This document shows, piece by piece, positions 1-8,555 of a stretch of DNA of 64,000 nt. A model generated the notes under the pieces. That model was not told where the DNA came from. It searched no databases and was given only the letters and a program-made list of their open reading frames with translations. Each line of letters opens with the position of its first letter. Positions within the stretch are counted from its first letter, which is position 1. Source of the stretch: CALOFP01 sp942492635 (GTDB lineage: Bacteria > UBP6 > UBA1177 > CALOFP01); the NCBI GenBank assembly GCA_942492635.1, contig CALOFP010000002.1:434001-498000 (forward strand), in the 5' to 3' direction. Both the position numbers and the translations under genes were made by a program.

Positions 1-234
1 GTGATCATCTCATTTATGGATAACGGAGCTGGGGTCCCGGAAGTTATAAAAGACCGGATATTCGATCCATTTTTCACTACCAAGGATGTGGGCAAGGGAA
101 CAGGGCAGGGACTTGCAATCAGTCACGATATAGTCGTTAACCGTCATAGAGGTCGAATCGACCTATCTTCGGCACCTGGAGGCGGAGCCGTTTTTACTGT
201 AAAACTTCCGAGAGAAGTTGTTTCCAACCCGTGA
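1..234 (+). CDS. Sensor histidine kinase, C-terminal ATPase part (5' truncated by window)
   Basis: Only the last 77 residues are present; the gene begins upstream of the window. The fragment is the C-terminal half of a HATPase_c domain. A G1 box (DNGAGVP), an F box (IFDPFFTTK) and a G2 glycine-rich ATP-lid segment (GKGTGQGLAISHDIV) appear in the usual order and spacing, followed by the terminal strand that closes these domains (GGGAVFTVKLP). The full protein would autophosphorylate on a His and pass the phosphate to a response regulator. Its sensor and partner cannot be seen here. The last 72 bases overlap the end of the convergent HD-domain gene. Confidence 0.9.
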   Translation: MIISFMDNGAGVPEVIKDRIFDPFFTTKDVGKGTGQGLAISHDIVVNRHRGRIDLSSAPGGGAVFTVKLPREVVSNP

Positions 235-1002
235 GTTTTCTTTAACATAATCAGTCAAATGTTGGAAAACTCTTTCAATCTCTTCATCCCTTGGAAGATT
301 TGTAAAAGTTTCGGATAGAAATCCAGATTCTTTAAAGAGATCGAAAGTTACGGGAAAACTGAAATCGTAGACCCAGGAAGCGCGCATGAGCCGCAAATCC
401 TCCGCACCTTCTGCTTTTCGGTAGTCCGGTGTTTCGAAATTAAGTATGGAATCGATGAAATATTTTGTGCAGATTCCGCGGTCCTCGAGGCCGAACTCGA
501 TAACGTTCCTCTTTCCAGGCGTAATATCCCGGTAGTATTCAATGAGAATTCGGAAAATGTCCAGTTTGTCGGCGTCTCTGATTATCTTTGAGAACAGTTC
601 AATTCTTCTGTCGGTGTACATAGGAAACTTTTTATTGTGATTTCTGATGGCTTCGACCAGAATCTCTCTTGTTCCCGTATTGAAAAGATAAGGAATTTTC
701 TCCCTTTCAAGTTCCTTCAGACCAAGTTCCGCGTGGTCGGCGCTTTCGGCGTCGTTAAATGTTCCATAGCGTTGGAATTGAACGAATCTTCCGAAATCGT
801 GAAACAGACCTATTATGGATGCAATTTCGACTTCTTTCGGTTTCAATCCCAATGATTCGGCTATCGCAACGGCGTTCCGTTTTACCATAAACGTATGCTC
901 AAGCTTCAATTTGATCATTGCGGAAGCAGTCTCAGGTCCGGATAGAAATGAGGAAACATATTCTTCAAGTTTCGATTCCAAATAAGCTGTTGAAACTTTC
1001 AT
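163..1002 (-). CDS. HD-domain phosphohydrolase
   Basis: 279 residues from an ATG at 1002, chosen because a GGAGG box lies just upstream and the longer reading to 1128 adds an unconserved-looking leader. The HD metal-binding pattern is visible: H36, H68-D69 (GLFHDFGRF), H90, H122 and the Asp pair D143/D145 (IRDADKLD). HD proteins of this kind hydrolyse phosphomonoesters or phosphodiesters, often of nucleotides. The substrate cannot be told from sequence. No GYP motif or signalling domain is attached, so a c-di-GMP phosphodiesterase is unlikely. The 3' end overlaps the convergent kinase gene by 72 bases. Confidence 0.8.
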   Translation of the reverse strand: MKVSTAYLESKLEEYVSSFLSGPETASAMIKLKLEHTFMVKRNAVAIAESLGLKPKEVEIASIIGLFHDFGRFVQFQRYGTFNDAESADHAELGLKELEREKIPYLFNTGTREILVEAIRNHNKKFPMYTDRRIELFSKIIRDADKLDIFRILIEYYRDITPGKRNVIEFGLEDRGICTKYFIDSILNFETPDYRKAEGAEDLRLMRASWVYDFSFPVTFDLFKESGFLSETFTNLPRDEEIERVFQHLTDYVKENSRVGNNFSRKFYSKNGSASRCRR

Positions 1003-1321
1003 TTTAACCTCCGGTTCAAGAATTGTAGCAGGAAGAATGCGGAAAGTAAACGAGTGTATATTTCTTCTGTGTATGAATTGATAAGAAATTCCAAGATGTT
1101 TTGATGAATAAACCGGCAAAACTTGCAATTTTGAAACCAGGATATTATTCTTTGTCCCGGAGCTATTGTATCAAAAAATGACCCGCAAAGGGTAATTTAG
1201 CATTAAGCAAAGTTGGTTCGATTGTCGGTTTGGAATGTGGATTCGGAGAGATCTCCGGCATGGATTTGAAAATCGCCTGACCTGTAAATCGATTTGCAGT
1301 ACTTTTTATGAGAGAGGGAGT

Positions 1322-2833
1322 ATGAATAAAAAGTTTCTTTCATTTTTTCTAATTCTTTTTTTGTTTATGGTTTCCGCATCGTCCTGCAAGAGACTTACGG
1401 GATCGAAGGATGACGGAAAGAAGGTTCTCCTTCTCTACACAAACGATGAACACGGGCACATCTGGGAGAAGAAAGGCGGCTATAAGGGTGTACTTCTCTA
1501 CGAAATGTGGAGTGATGAAGAGAAACGGTGTGAAAATTGCGAAGTTATAAAGTTGAGTGGTGGCGACAACTACACCGGCTCTGCCATCTCATCACTTTTT
1601 GAAGGGGAATCTACAGCCAGAGTAATGAAAGAGCTCGGATATTGGGCATCTGCAGTTGGAAACCACGAATTCGATTACGGTTTCAACGGTCTTATTAAGA
1701 ACAGCAGACTTTCCGAAATGAAGTACATCTCCTCAAACGTTCTTGGAAGCTCCCATAAACCGGTTTTTGCCGAGTCTTTAGAGCGCGGCGGATTGGGATT
1801 TGTCGGAGTGACGACAGAGGAACTTAGGAACGTTACACTTCCCTCAAAGTTGAAAAACATCTGGACAGTTGATACCAGAAATCCCGTGAGAAGAGAGATG
1901 AAAAAGCTTTCAGGGAAAGTTGACGGCGTTGTCGTCATCTCCCACGAATCTTTCGATGAATCCCGAAAATGGTTCGACCCTCTGGAAAAAAAGCCCCTGG
2001 TTGTTTTTAACGCACACACACACAATAAATTTGTTAAAAAAATCGGGGAAACAACCTTCGTCCAGGCCGGAAAGTACTTCGGAACCTATGCCAGAGTTGA
2101 GCTTGAAAAGGTAAAAGGCGAATATAGGGTTGTTGATGCCAAGGTTGTTCCATTGAAGGAAAAAATGGAATTTAAAGATAAAAAATCCGAAAGAATAAAG
2201 GAAATCATCGACGGCTACCTTGTAAAAATGGAGAAAATTGCAGGTGAAGAAATAGGATTCGCCAGAAATGACTTTTCCAAAAAAGATTTCATGAAGTTAT
2301 ACACATGTTCGCTTTTTCTAAGCCATGATGATCTCGATGCCGTATTCACAAATCCCGGAGCCTTCAGGGACGTAATCGGGAAGGGAGTCGTAAAGAAAAG
2401 CGACATCATTTCCGTTCTTCCCTTCGAAAACAGGCTGGTTCGCTCAACAATTTCAGGTACAGATCTTATTCACAACCTCAATCTCTCCGAAGATGCCTAC
2501 TGCGGAGTTGAAAAGAAAAACGGACGCTGGCTAATTTCCGGAAAAACGGTTGATCCCGAAAGTCGTTACAAAGTTCTCATAAACGAATTCATGTACGGCG
2601 GAGGCGACAAGTACCGTTTTGTCGGGGGAGATAACGAAAATATCATGACCCCTGTAAACTGGCGCAAACCTCTTGTCAACACCCTGAAAAAATACGAAAA
2701 ATCAAAAAAATCTCTTGAAGAGATCCTGGAGATTCTGAAAACCGAATTGAAAAAACGTATTCCTGTCAAAAAAGATGAAAAGGCATGCGATACCTCCGGC
2801 ACAAGCTGCAAGATTGATCTTTTCGGAATGTGA
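1322..2833 (+). CDS. 5'-nucleotidase/UshA-family metallophosphatase lipoprotein
   Basis: 503 residues from ATG 1322, preceded by GAGAGGGAG. The N-terminus is a lipoprotein signal with lipobox cysteine C22 (SASSC), so the enzyme is probably membrane anchored on the periplasmic side. The calcineurin-like metal motifs are in order: YTNDEHGH, GGDNYTG, GNHEFDYG, SHES and a variant NAHTHNK in place of the usual GHTH. The C-terminal 5'-nucleotidase domain has the substrate-pocket run NPGAFR followed by LPFENRLV and ends with a nucleotide-binding-type GGGDKY segment. Expected role: dephosphorylation of extracellular nucleotides for salvage. The N to G change in the HTH motif is conservative, so activity is likely. 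Confidence 0.85.
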   Translation: MNKKFLSFFLILFLFMVSASSCKRLTGSKDDGKKVLLLYTNDEHGHIWEKKGGYKGVLLYEMWSDEEKRCENCEVIKLSGGDNYTGSAISSLFEGESTARVMKELGYWASAVGNHEFDYGFNGLIKNSRLSEMKYISSNVLGSSHKPVFAESLERGGLGFVGVTTEELRNVTLPSKLKNIWTVDTRNPVRREMKKLSGKVDGVVVISHESFDESRKWFDPLEKKPLVVFNAHTHNKFVKKIGETTFVQAGKYFGTYARVELEKVKGEYRVVDAKVVPLKEKMEFKDKKSERIKEIIDGYLVKMEKIAGEEIGFARNDFSKKDFMKLYTCSLFLSHDDLDAVFTNPGAFRDVIGKGVVKKSDIISVLPFENRLVRSTISGTDLIHNLNLSEDAYCGVEKKNGRWLISGKTVDPESRYKVLINEFMYGGGDKYRFVGGDNENIMTPVNWRKPLVNTLKKYEKSKKSLEEILEILKTELKKRIPVKKDEKACDTSGTSCKIDLFGM

Positions 2834-3284
2834 TATAGATATGTTTGACTCAATTAAGAAAAATGTCTTTTTTACCTGACTGATTCAAACCTTTGTTGTA
2901 AGCAAAACTGCAAAGTTTTTGGTCAGAGAATCAGATGTTAATTGGATCCGGATCTTCTCGTTTCCATTTGTAATCTTTATGTAAAATTTCGGTGTTCATA
3001 AAATCATTTTTTATCCTGATGGTATTGCTCAAGAAGGAAAAAGATTTTCTTTTAGTTCTTGTGATTTATAAGTTGCGTAAAGCTCTGTCTTCGTCGCTAA
3101 AAATCCTGTTTGTCTTCTACCTTAATATTTGTTGATAAGAGCAAAATAGAGAGGTGTTTAGACGGATTCGACTTAATCAGCTAATCTATTTCACGTTCCC
3201 AAACCATTAAGATTGACAAAAAGAGCCTCTCTAACTATCTTACAAATATCTAATGTTGTTTTAACGCATAAAAGGGTTGTTAAA
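2834..3284. other. Intergenic region, 450 bases, no gene
   Basis: No convincing coding sequence. An imperfect inverted repeat lies at 2880-2934 (CTGATTC at 2880-2886 against GAATCAG at 2928-2934, with inner CTTTG/CAAAG pairing). It may form a hairpin at the 3' end of the nucleotidase transcript, but no T-run follows. The right part carries the candidate promoter for the adenylate kinase gene. Confidence 0.5.
3213..3241 (+). promoter_or_regulatory. Candidate sigma70 promoter of the tandem adenylate kinase gene
   Basis: A perfect -35 TTGACA at 3213-3218 is followed after 17 bases by TATCTT at 3236-3241. Initiation near 3248 would leave a leader of about 37 bases before ATG 3285. Confidence 0.4.
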
Positions 3285-4454
3285 ATGTTAAATATCGCAA
3301 TTTTCGGTCCTCCGGGAGCCGGTAAGGGTACGCAGTCTAAGCTTATTCTGGAAAAGTACAATCTGGTCTACATTTCCACGGGAGATATTCTTCGCGCGGA
3401 AATTTCCGAGGGTTCTGAACTCGGAATGAAGGCCAAGGATACCATTGAGAAGGGCGGTCTCGCTTCCGATGACATAATCGTCCAGATTATGGAAAAGAGG
3501 ATGAGCATGAACAACAATGCCCGAGGATTCCTTTTCGACGGTTTCCCGAGAACATGGGTGCAGGCATACATTCTTGAGGGGCTTCTCAACAAGCTTCATA
3601 CCAGACTCTCCTGCATGTTGAGTCTTGAGGTTCCCAGAGATGAGCTTGTAGATCGTCTGCTAAAAAGGGCCGAGACATCAAACCGTAAGGATGACAACCT
3701 GGAGGTTATCGAGTATAGGCTCAAGGAATACGAGGATAAAACGGTTCCGGTTATCGACTACTATAAGGAGAAGAATATCTACTATCCCATCGGTGGAGTA
3801 GGTGAAATTGATGAGGTTTTTAACAAATTGACAACTGCAATAGAACACAGCCTCAAAAAGGTTCTTCTCAACATCGTTATCTTCGGTTATCCGGGAGCAG
3901 GAAAGGGCACCCAGGCAAGTATGCTGTGTGAGAAGTATAATCTTGTCTACATCTCTACCGGAAAGATGCTCCGCCGTGAAATAAAGAACGGTACAGAGAT
4001 CGGTATGAAGGTGAAAGATGCGATGGAAAAGGGAGCGCTTGTTCCGGATGAGATCATAATTCGTCTGATCGAGCGGAAGATAAGCGAGAACCCCAATGCA
4101 AACGGATTCATTTTCAAGGGATTCCCGAGGACGATGGCCCAGGCTTACATACTCGAAGGACTTTTGAGAAAGCTTCACTCCACTGTTTCATTCGTGATTG
4201 ATCTTAACGTTTCACAGTTGGAGTCGGTTAAGCGTCTTTCTGCGCGCAGCAAGACTGATAAGTCGAGAAGCTACGACAGAAACATCAATACCATAATCGA
4301 CCGTCTTGAAGAGTATGAGGAAAAGACAGTTCCGGTTAAAGATTATTACCGCCGTCAGAGCAAGGTCTACTCTGTTGAGGGTGTCGGCCCCAAAGAGGAT
4401 ATCTTCAAAAGACTCTACGAAACTGTTGAAGAGGCAGTAAAAGCCGTCAGATAG
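3285..4454 (+). CDS. Tandem-domain adenylate kinase (two Adk domains in one chain)
   Basis: 389 residues from ATG 3285. The alternative start at 3213 would add 24 unrelated residues and lies on the -35 element. Two full adenylate-kinase-like domains of about 195 residues are joined head to tail. Domain 1 (1-193) has P-loop GPPGAGKGTQ, STGDILR with D34, FDGFPRT with D85 and a late RKDD/YRL arginine pair; it has the short LID typical of non-zinc enzymes. Domain 2 (194-389) has P-loop GYPGAGKGTQ, but the two acidic positions are lysine: K227 in STGKMLR and K278 in FKGFPRT. The RKDD motif is also altered. Adenylate kinase interconverts ATP+AMP and 2 ADP. Domain 1 looks active; domain 2 may bind nucleotide but be catalytically impaired. 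Whether another adk exists in the genome is unknown. Confidence 0.88.
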   Translation: MLNIAIFGPPGAGKGTQSKLILEKYNLVYISTGDILRAEISEGSELGMKAKDTIEKGGLASDDIIVQIMEKRMSMNNNARGFLFDGFPRTWVQAYILEGLLNKLHTRLSCMLSLEVPRDELVDRLLKRAETSNRKDDNLEVIEYRLKEYEDKTVPVIDYYKEKNIYYPIGGVGEIDEVFNKLTTAIEHSLKKVLLNIVIFGYPGAGKGTQASMLCEKYNLVYISTGKMLRREIKNGTEIGMKVKDAMEKGALVPDEIIIRLIERKISENPNANGFIFKGFPRTMAQAYILEGLLRKLHSTVSFVIDLNVSQLESVKRLSARSKTDKSRSYDRNINTIIDRLEEYEEKTVPVKDYYRRQSKVYSVEGVGPKEDIFKRLYETVEEAVKAVR

Positions 4455-4591
4455 AGTTTCGATTCCAGGATCTTCTATTTTCAAAATTCCAAAAAAAAGA
4501 AATTTAGGGCATATTCAAATTGAGAATGTTAATGAAAATTCCCTTTCAAAATTAAAAAGAATTAAGGAGATGTTTGTGAATTAAAATCAGA

Positions 4592-4668
<77 letters not shown>

Positions 4669-4864
4669 ACGAAGGCATAATTAGCATATTTCCATTTGAA
4701 AATCAAACTTTATTTTCTCTTTTCATCGGTCTTATTTGTATTTGCCTAAAAATACATGGGAAATAGGATGTCGGTTTTCAGGTTCTCGGTCTTCGAAATC
4801 TTTTTCATAGTTGTTGTTTTTCCTATTTCCGCATTTTTATTTTTTTAAGAGGAGGAAAAAATTC

Positions 4865-4892
4865 TTGCAATAAGATTTACTAACATTAAAAT
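4865..4892 (+). promoter_or_regulatory. Candidate promoter of the aminotransferase gene
   Basis: TTGCAA at 4865-4870 and TAAAAT at 4887-4892 are separated by 16 bases, about 50 bases upstream of the chosen start at 4944. Confidence 0.3.
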
Positions 4893-4943
4893 TTTCAATA
4901 ACCGTTTGGTTTACGACATTAACATTTATTTATGGAGACGAAG

Positions 4944-6170
4944 ATGGGTTGCAATTGTGGATGTAAAAAAGGTCTTTCCTCTCACGAGCTTATGGAAAAA
5001 GAGCATAAATTCGGGGCACATAACTATCATCCTCTCGAGGTTGTCATCTCTAAGGCCGAGGGAGTCTGGGTTTGGGATCCCGAAGGGAAAAAATACATGG
5101 ACTGCCTCAGCGCCTACTCGGCCGTAAACCAGGGGCATCGTCATCCCAGAATTATTCAGGCTCTCAAGGATCAGGCCGATATACTAACTCTTACAAGCCG
5201 AGCGTTCTTTAACGACAAGTGGCCGGTTTTCGCTGAAAAGCTTGCCGCGGTAACAGGAAAAGAGATGGTTCTTCCGATGAATACGGGTGCCGAAGCTGTT
5301 GAGACGGCTATCAAGCTTATGAGACGCTGGGGCTACGAGAAGAAGGGAATCACAGAGAATAAGGCTGAAATTATCGTTATGGAGGAAAACTTCCACGGCA
5401 GGACAACAACAATAGTCAGCTTTTCAACCGATCCCGACGCATATAAGAACTACGGTCCCTTCACTCCGGGATTCAAGATAGTAAAGTACAACGATCTCAA
5501 AGCAGTAGAGGAGGCTATCAACGAAAATACCGCAGGTATTCTTGTCGAACCGATCCAGGGTGAGGCCGGTGTTGTTGTCCCTCACGAAGGATATCTCAAA
5601 GGGCTCAGAGAGCTCTGCGACAAGCACAACGTACTCCTCGCATGTGATGAGGTTCAGACGGGTTTCTGCAGAACAGGAAAAACATTCGCGTTCCAGCACG
5701 AGGGAATCGATCCCGACATTATCGTTATGGGTAAGGCTCTCGGCGGCGGTGTTTTCCCGGTTTCCGGAATTGCTGCCAATCATGATCTCATGAGTATCTT
5801 CACTCCGGGAACACACGGATCGACATTCGGAGGTAATCCGCTCGGTTGTGCAGTCGCTATTGCTGCCATCGATGTTCTGATCGACGAAAAACTTGCTGAT
5901 CGCGCTGAGGAGCTTGGTGCATACTTCAGAAAACGCATTGAAGATCTCAATTCCGATAAGGTTAAACTTGTCAGAGGAAAGGGACTTCTCATCGGTGTCG
6001 TACTCAACGAGAGTGCAGGAAAGGCAAGAAAGTATACAACAGCCCTCAAGGATAAGGGTGTTCTCGCGAAGGAAACACATGACTGGATTATCCGTTTTGC
6101 ACCTCCTCTGGTAATTTCAAAAGAGGATATCGACTGGGCTATGGAGCGCATCGCAGAAGTTCTCGCTTAA
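4944..6170 (+). CDS. rocD: Class III aminotransferase, ornithine--oxo-acid transaminase type
   Basis: 408 residues. ATG 4944 is preferred over ATG 4932 because GGAG at 4934-4937 sits six bases before it. Fold-type I PLP enzyme: substrate and cofactor segments LSAYSAVNQGHRHP, NTGAEAVETA, ENFHGRTTT, VEPIQGEAGVV, DEVQTGF and the Schiff-base lysine K264 in VMGKALGGG; the C-terminus has RFAPPLVI. These match ornithine aminotransferase, which moves the delta-amino group of ornithine to 2-oxoglutarate, giving glutamate semialdehyde for proline or glutamate. Odd feature: the chain begins with a cysteine-rich tag, C3, C5 and C7 in MGCNCGCKKG, unusual for the family. Acetylornithine or 4-aminobutyrate transaminase is the alternative. 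The gene stands alone with its own terminator. Confidence 0.82.
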   Translation: MGCNCGCKKGLSSHELMEKEHKFGAHNYHPLEVVISKAEGVWVWDPEGKKYMDCLSAYSAVNQGHRHPRIIQALKDQADILTLTSRAFFNDKWPVFAEKLAAVTGKEMVLPMNTGAEAVETAIKLMRRWGYEKKGITENKAEIIVMEENFHGRTTTIVSFSTDPDAYKNYGPFTPGFKIVKYNDLKAVEEAINENTAGILVEPIQGEAGVVVPHEGYLKGLRELCDKHNVLLACDEVQTGFCRTGKTFAFQHEGIDPDIIVMGKALGGGVFPVSGIAANHDLMSIFTPGTHGSTFGGNPLGCAVAIAAIDVLIDEKLADRAEELGAYFRKRIEDLNSDKVKLVRGKGLLIGVVLNESAGKARKYTTALKDKGVLAKETHDWIIRFAPPLVISKEDIDWAMERIAEVLA

Positions 6171-6176
6171 ATTTTC

Positions 6177-6204
6177 AAAATGGGCGTCGAAAGGCGCCCT
6201 TTTC
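6177..6204 (+). terminator. Rho-independent terminator after the aminotransferase
   Basis: GGGCG at 6182-6186 pairs with CGCCC at 6195-6199. An upstream A-run and a downstream T-run flank the stem. It lies 11 bases after the stop codon. Confidence 0.75.
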
Positions 6205-6211
6205 AATATTC

Positions 6212-6240
6212 TTGACTTAATCCGTTTTTCTTTTTATTCT
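6212..6240 (+). promoter_or_regulatory. Candidate promoter of the carotenoid operon
   Basis: TTGACT at 6212-6217, a 17-base spacer and TATTCT at 6235-6240, directly after the previous terminator. Initiation near 6247 would give a leader of about 15 bases with no clear ribosome binding site. Confidence 0.4.
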
Positions 6241-6261
6241 TCTTTATATTATAAACAATTT

Positions 6262-7737
6262 ATGAGCAATTTAATGAAGGTTGTGGTCGTAGGTGCCGGC
6301 TTTTCCGGGCTTGCAACAGCTGTAAGGCTCGGGAAAATGGGATTCGAGGTTACTCTTCTTGAAAAGAACAGTTCTGCAGGAGGGCGTGCCAGAATTTGGC
6401 AAAAGGACGGATACAGGTTCGATCTAGGTCCTTCGTGGTATCTTATGCCGGAAGTTTTCGACAGGTTTTTCAGGGAGATGGGACGAGAGCGAGGTGACTA
6501 CTACGCTCTGAAAAGATTGGATCCGGCTTACAGAGTCTTTTTCGGCAGGGCGGAAAGTGCCGATATAGCATCCTCTCTTGATGCCAACTATTCCCTTTTC
6601 AACTCTTTCGAAAAGGACGGCGGTTTCAAGCTGAAGAGCTACATTGGGGAGGCTGAAGAAAAATACAGGATTGCCATGGAGGAGTTTCTGTATCGGGACT
6701 ACAGAAAGGTAAGCGAATTTCTCAATCCCAGGATACTTTTCCGGGCTGCTAAACTCTCGTTGTTCGACTCTCTCCACTCCAATGTTTCTAAAATGTTCAG
6801 TGATGTCAGATCCAGACGCATTCTTGAATATCCCATGGTTTTTCTGGGCAATAGTCCAAACAACGCACCTGCTCTTTACAGTTTGATGTCCCATGTCGAT
6901 CTGAATCTGGGGGTCTGGTATCCGGAAGGCGGAATGGGAAAGGTGGTTGATGCGTTTTTGCGTCTGTGTGAAGAATTCGGAGTTGATCTTAAATTATCGC
7001 ATGAAGTTGAATCGATCGAATGTGGAAATGAACGGGCCAGGAGGGTAAATAGTTCCAGTGATTCATTTGAATGCGACGCGGTTGTCGTTAATGCGGACTA
7101 CCATCATGCGGAAGCCGATTTGCTTTCAAGTTCATCGAGATCTCTTGATGAAAGGTACTGGAAGAAAAAGATAGTTGCTCCTTCCATGTTTCTGATCTAT
7201 CTCGGGATCAAGGGGAAAATTGAAAACCTTCTTCACCACAATCTCTACTTCTCCGATGAATGGGATTCACATTTCAAGAAGATTTTCGAAAAACCTGCGT
7301 GGCCCCAGAATCCTTCCTACTACGTATCCGTAACCTCCAAAAGTGACGATACCGCGCCTGATGGATGTGAAAATCTTTTCATACTTGTGCCGGTTTCCTG
7401 TGATCTTGACGACAGCGAGGAAATAAGAAACTCATATGCGGAAACAATAATCTCAAATCTAGAAAAGAGAATTGGAGAACCTATCAGAGAGAGGATAGTC
7501 GTAAAGCGCATATTTTCACACAGAGATTTTAAGAAAGATTACAACGCATTCAAAGGAACAGCGTTGGGGCTTGCCCACTCACTGAGCCAGACTGCGGTTT
7601 TTCGGCCTCCGAGATCAAGTCGGAAGGTGAAAAACCTCTTCTACACGGGGCAATACACACATCCCGGAATCGGAGTACCGATGACCATAATCTCAGCAAC
7701 TTTGACGGCGAAAACGGTTAAGGAGTTTCTTGGATGA
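6262..7737 (+). CDS. crtI: Phytoene desaturase family protein (CrtI-like)
   Basis: 491 residues, the usual length for CrtI. The N-terminus has the FAD-binding Rossmann motif GAGFSGLATA, then LEKNSSAGGRARIW and the CrtI-type DLGPSWYLMPEVFDRFF. The C-terminal FAD segment NLFYTGQYTHPGIGVPM is the hallmark carotenoid-desaturase signature. The enzyme would introduce double bases into phytoene to give neurosporene or lycopene; a C30 or isomerase-type activity cannot be excluded. It is the first gene of a three-gene operon; its stop overlaps the crtB start as ATGA. A second in-frame ATG (7-8 residues downstream region at 6274) is possible, since neither has a strong ribosome binding site. Confidence 0.88.
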   Translation: MSNLMKVVVVGAGFSGLATAVRLGKMGFEVTLLEKNSSAGGRARIWQKDGYRFDLGPSWYLMPEVFDRFFREMGRERGDYYALKRLDPAYRVFFGRAESADIASSLDANYSLFNSFEKDGGFKLKSYIGEAEEKYRIAMEEFLYRDYRKVSEFLNPRILFRAAKLSLFDSLHSNVSKMFSDVRSRRILEYPMVFLGNSPNNAPALYSLMSHVDLNLGVWYPEGGMGKVVDAFLRLCEEFGVDLKLSHEVESIECGNERARRVNSSSDSFECDAVVVNADYHHAEADLLSSSSRSLDERYWKKKIVAPSMFLIYLGIKGKIENLLHHNLYFSDEWDSHFKKIFEKPAWPQNPSYYVSVTSKSDDTAPDGCENLFILVPVSCDLDDSEEIRNSYAETIISNLEKRIGEPIRERIVVKRIFSHRDFKKDYNAFKGTALGLAHSLSQTAVFRPPRSSRKVKNLFYTGQYTHPGIGVPMTIISATLTAKTVKEFLG

Positions 7738-8555
7738 AAAACGAGCTGCAGAAAAAGATCTTCAAAAAGGGGAGTAAAACCTACTTTACAAGTTCACTTT
7801 TCTTTCCTGACTCTGTGAGGGAGGAGGTTTCGATTCTTTACGCTTTTGTGCGAACTGCGGACGACATGGTTGATGAACTTCCGCAGAGAGGCGAAGAATT
7901 TTACTCTTTTTGTGAAAAATGGCGGACTGCTCTCCAGAAAGGCGGCTGCAATGATCCGATTATCGCTCCTTTCATCGATCTTTCGCTGAAAAGATCTTTT
8001 GATTTTGAGTGGGTGGAATCATTTTTCAGAAGCATGGAGTGGGACCTCGAAGGACACAACTACGATACTGTTGATGAAACTGTGAGATATATTTACGGAT
8101 CTGCTGAAGTGATCGGTCTCTTCATGGCGCGGATAATGGGACTGGATGAGGAATCTTTCGGTTTCGCAAGAATGCTCGGCAGGTCGATGCAGTATATCAA
8201 CTTCATAAGGGATATAGATGAGGACAACCGCCTCGGGAGATGTTATCTTCCTCTTTCGGGCAGCGGACTCGATTCACTGGCCGAAGTTGAGGTTTCTGAA
8301 AAGAGAAATATCTTTGAAACCTTTGTACGAAAAGAGATTGAGAGATATTTTGAATGGCAAGCCGAGGCAGAAAAGGGGTTTAAATACATCCCCAAGAGAT
8401 ATCGAATTCCCATAAAAACCGCATCCGATATGTACAAATGGACCGCCGGACAGATCCGACAAGATCCGATGATCGTCTTTCGGAAAAAGGTTAAGCCACG
8501 AAAAATTCGGATTTTCGGTTCGATAGCCGGAAATTTCCTTGCAGAGAGGTCGTAA
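7734..8555 (+). CDS. crtB: Phytoene/squalene synthase family protein (CrtB-like)
   Basis: 273 residues. Both aspartate-rich motifs of head-to-head prenyl synthases are present: RTADDMVDE (D43-D47) and NFIRDIDEDNRLGRCYLP (D160-D164). It would condense two GGPP molecules to phytoene via prephytoene diphosphate, with Mg2+ held by the two motifs. The start overlaps the crtI stop by four bases and the stop overlaps the next start by one base, so the three proteins are translationally coupled. Dehydrosqualene synthase is an alternative if the partner prenyl synthase makes FPP. Confidence 0.88.
   Translation: MKNELQKKIFKKGSKTYFTSSLFFPDSVREEVSILYAFVRTADDMVDELPQRGEEFYSFCEKWRTALQKGGCNDPIIAPFIDLSLKRSFDFEWVESFFRSMEWDLEGHNYDTVDETVRYIYGSAEVIGLFMARIMGLDEESFGFARMLGRSMQYINFIRDIDEDNRLGRCYLPLSGSGLDSLAEVEVSEKRNIFETFVRKEIERYFEWQAEAEKGFKYIPKRYRIPIKTASDMYKWTAGQIRQDPMIVFRKKVKPRKIRIFGSIAGNFLAERS

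Noticed and set aside
4926..5144. 72-codon minus-strand reading opposite the aminotransferase start
   Set aside because: Antisense to the conserved PLP enzyme and without start signals.
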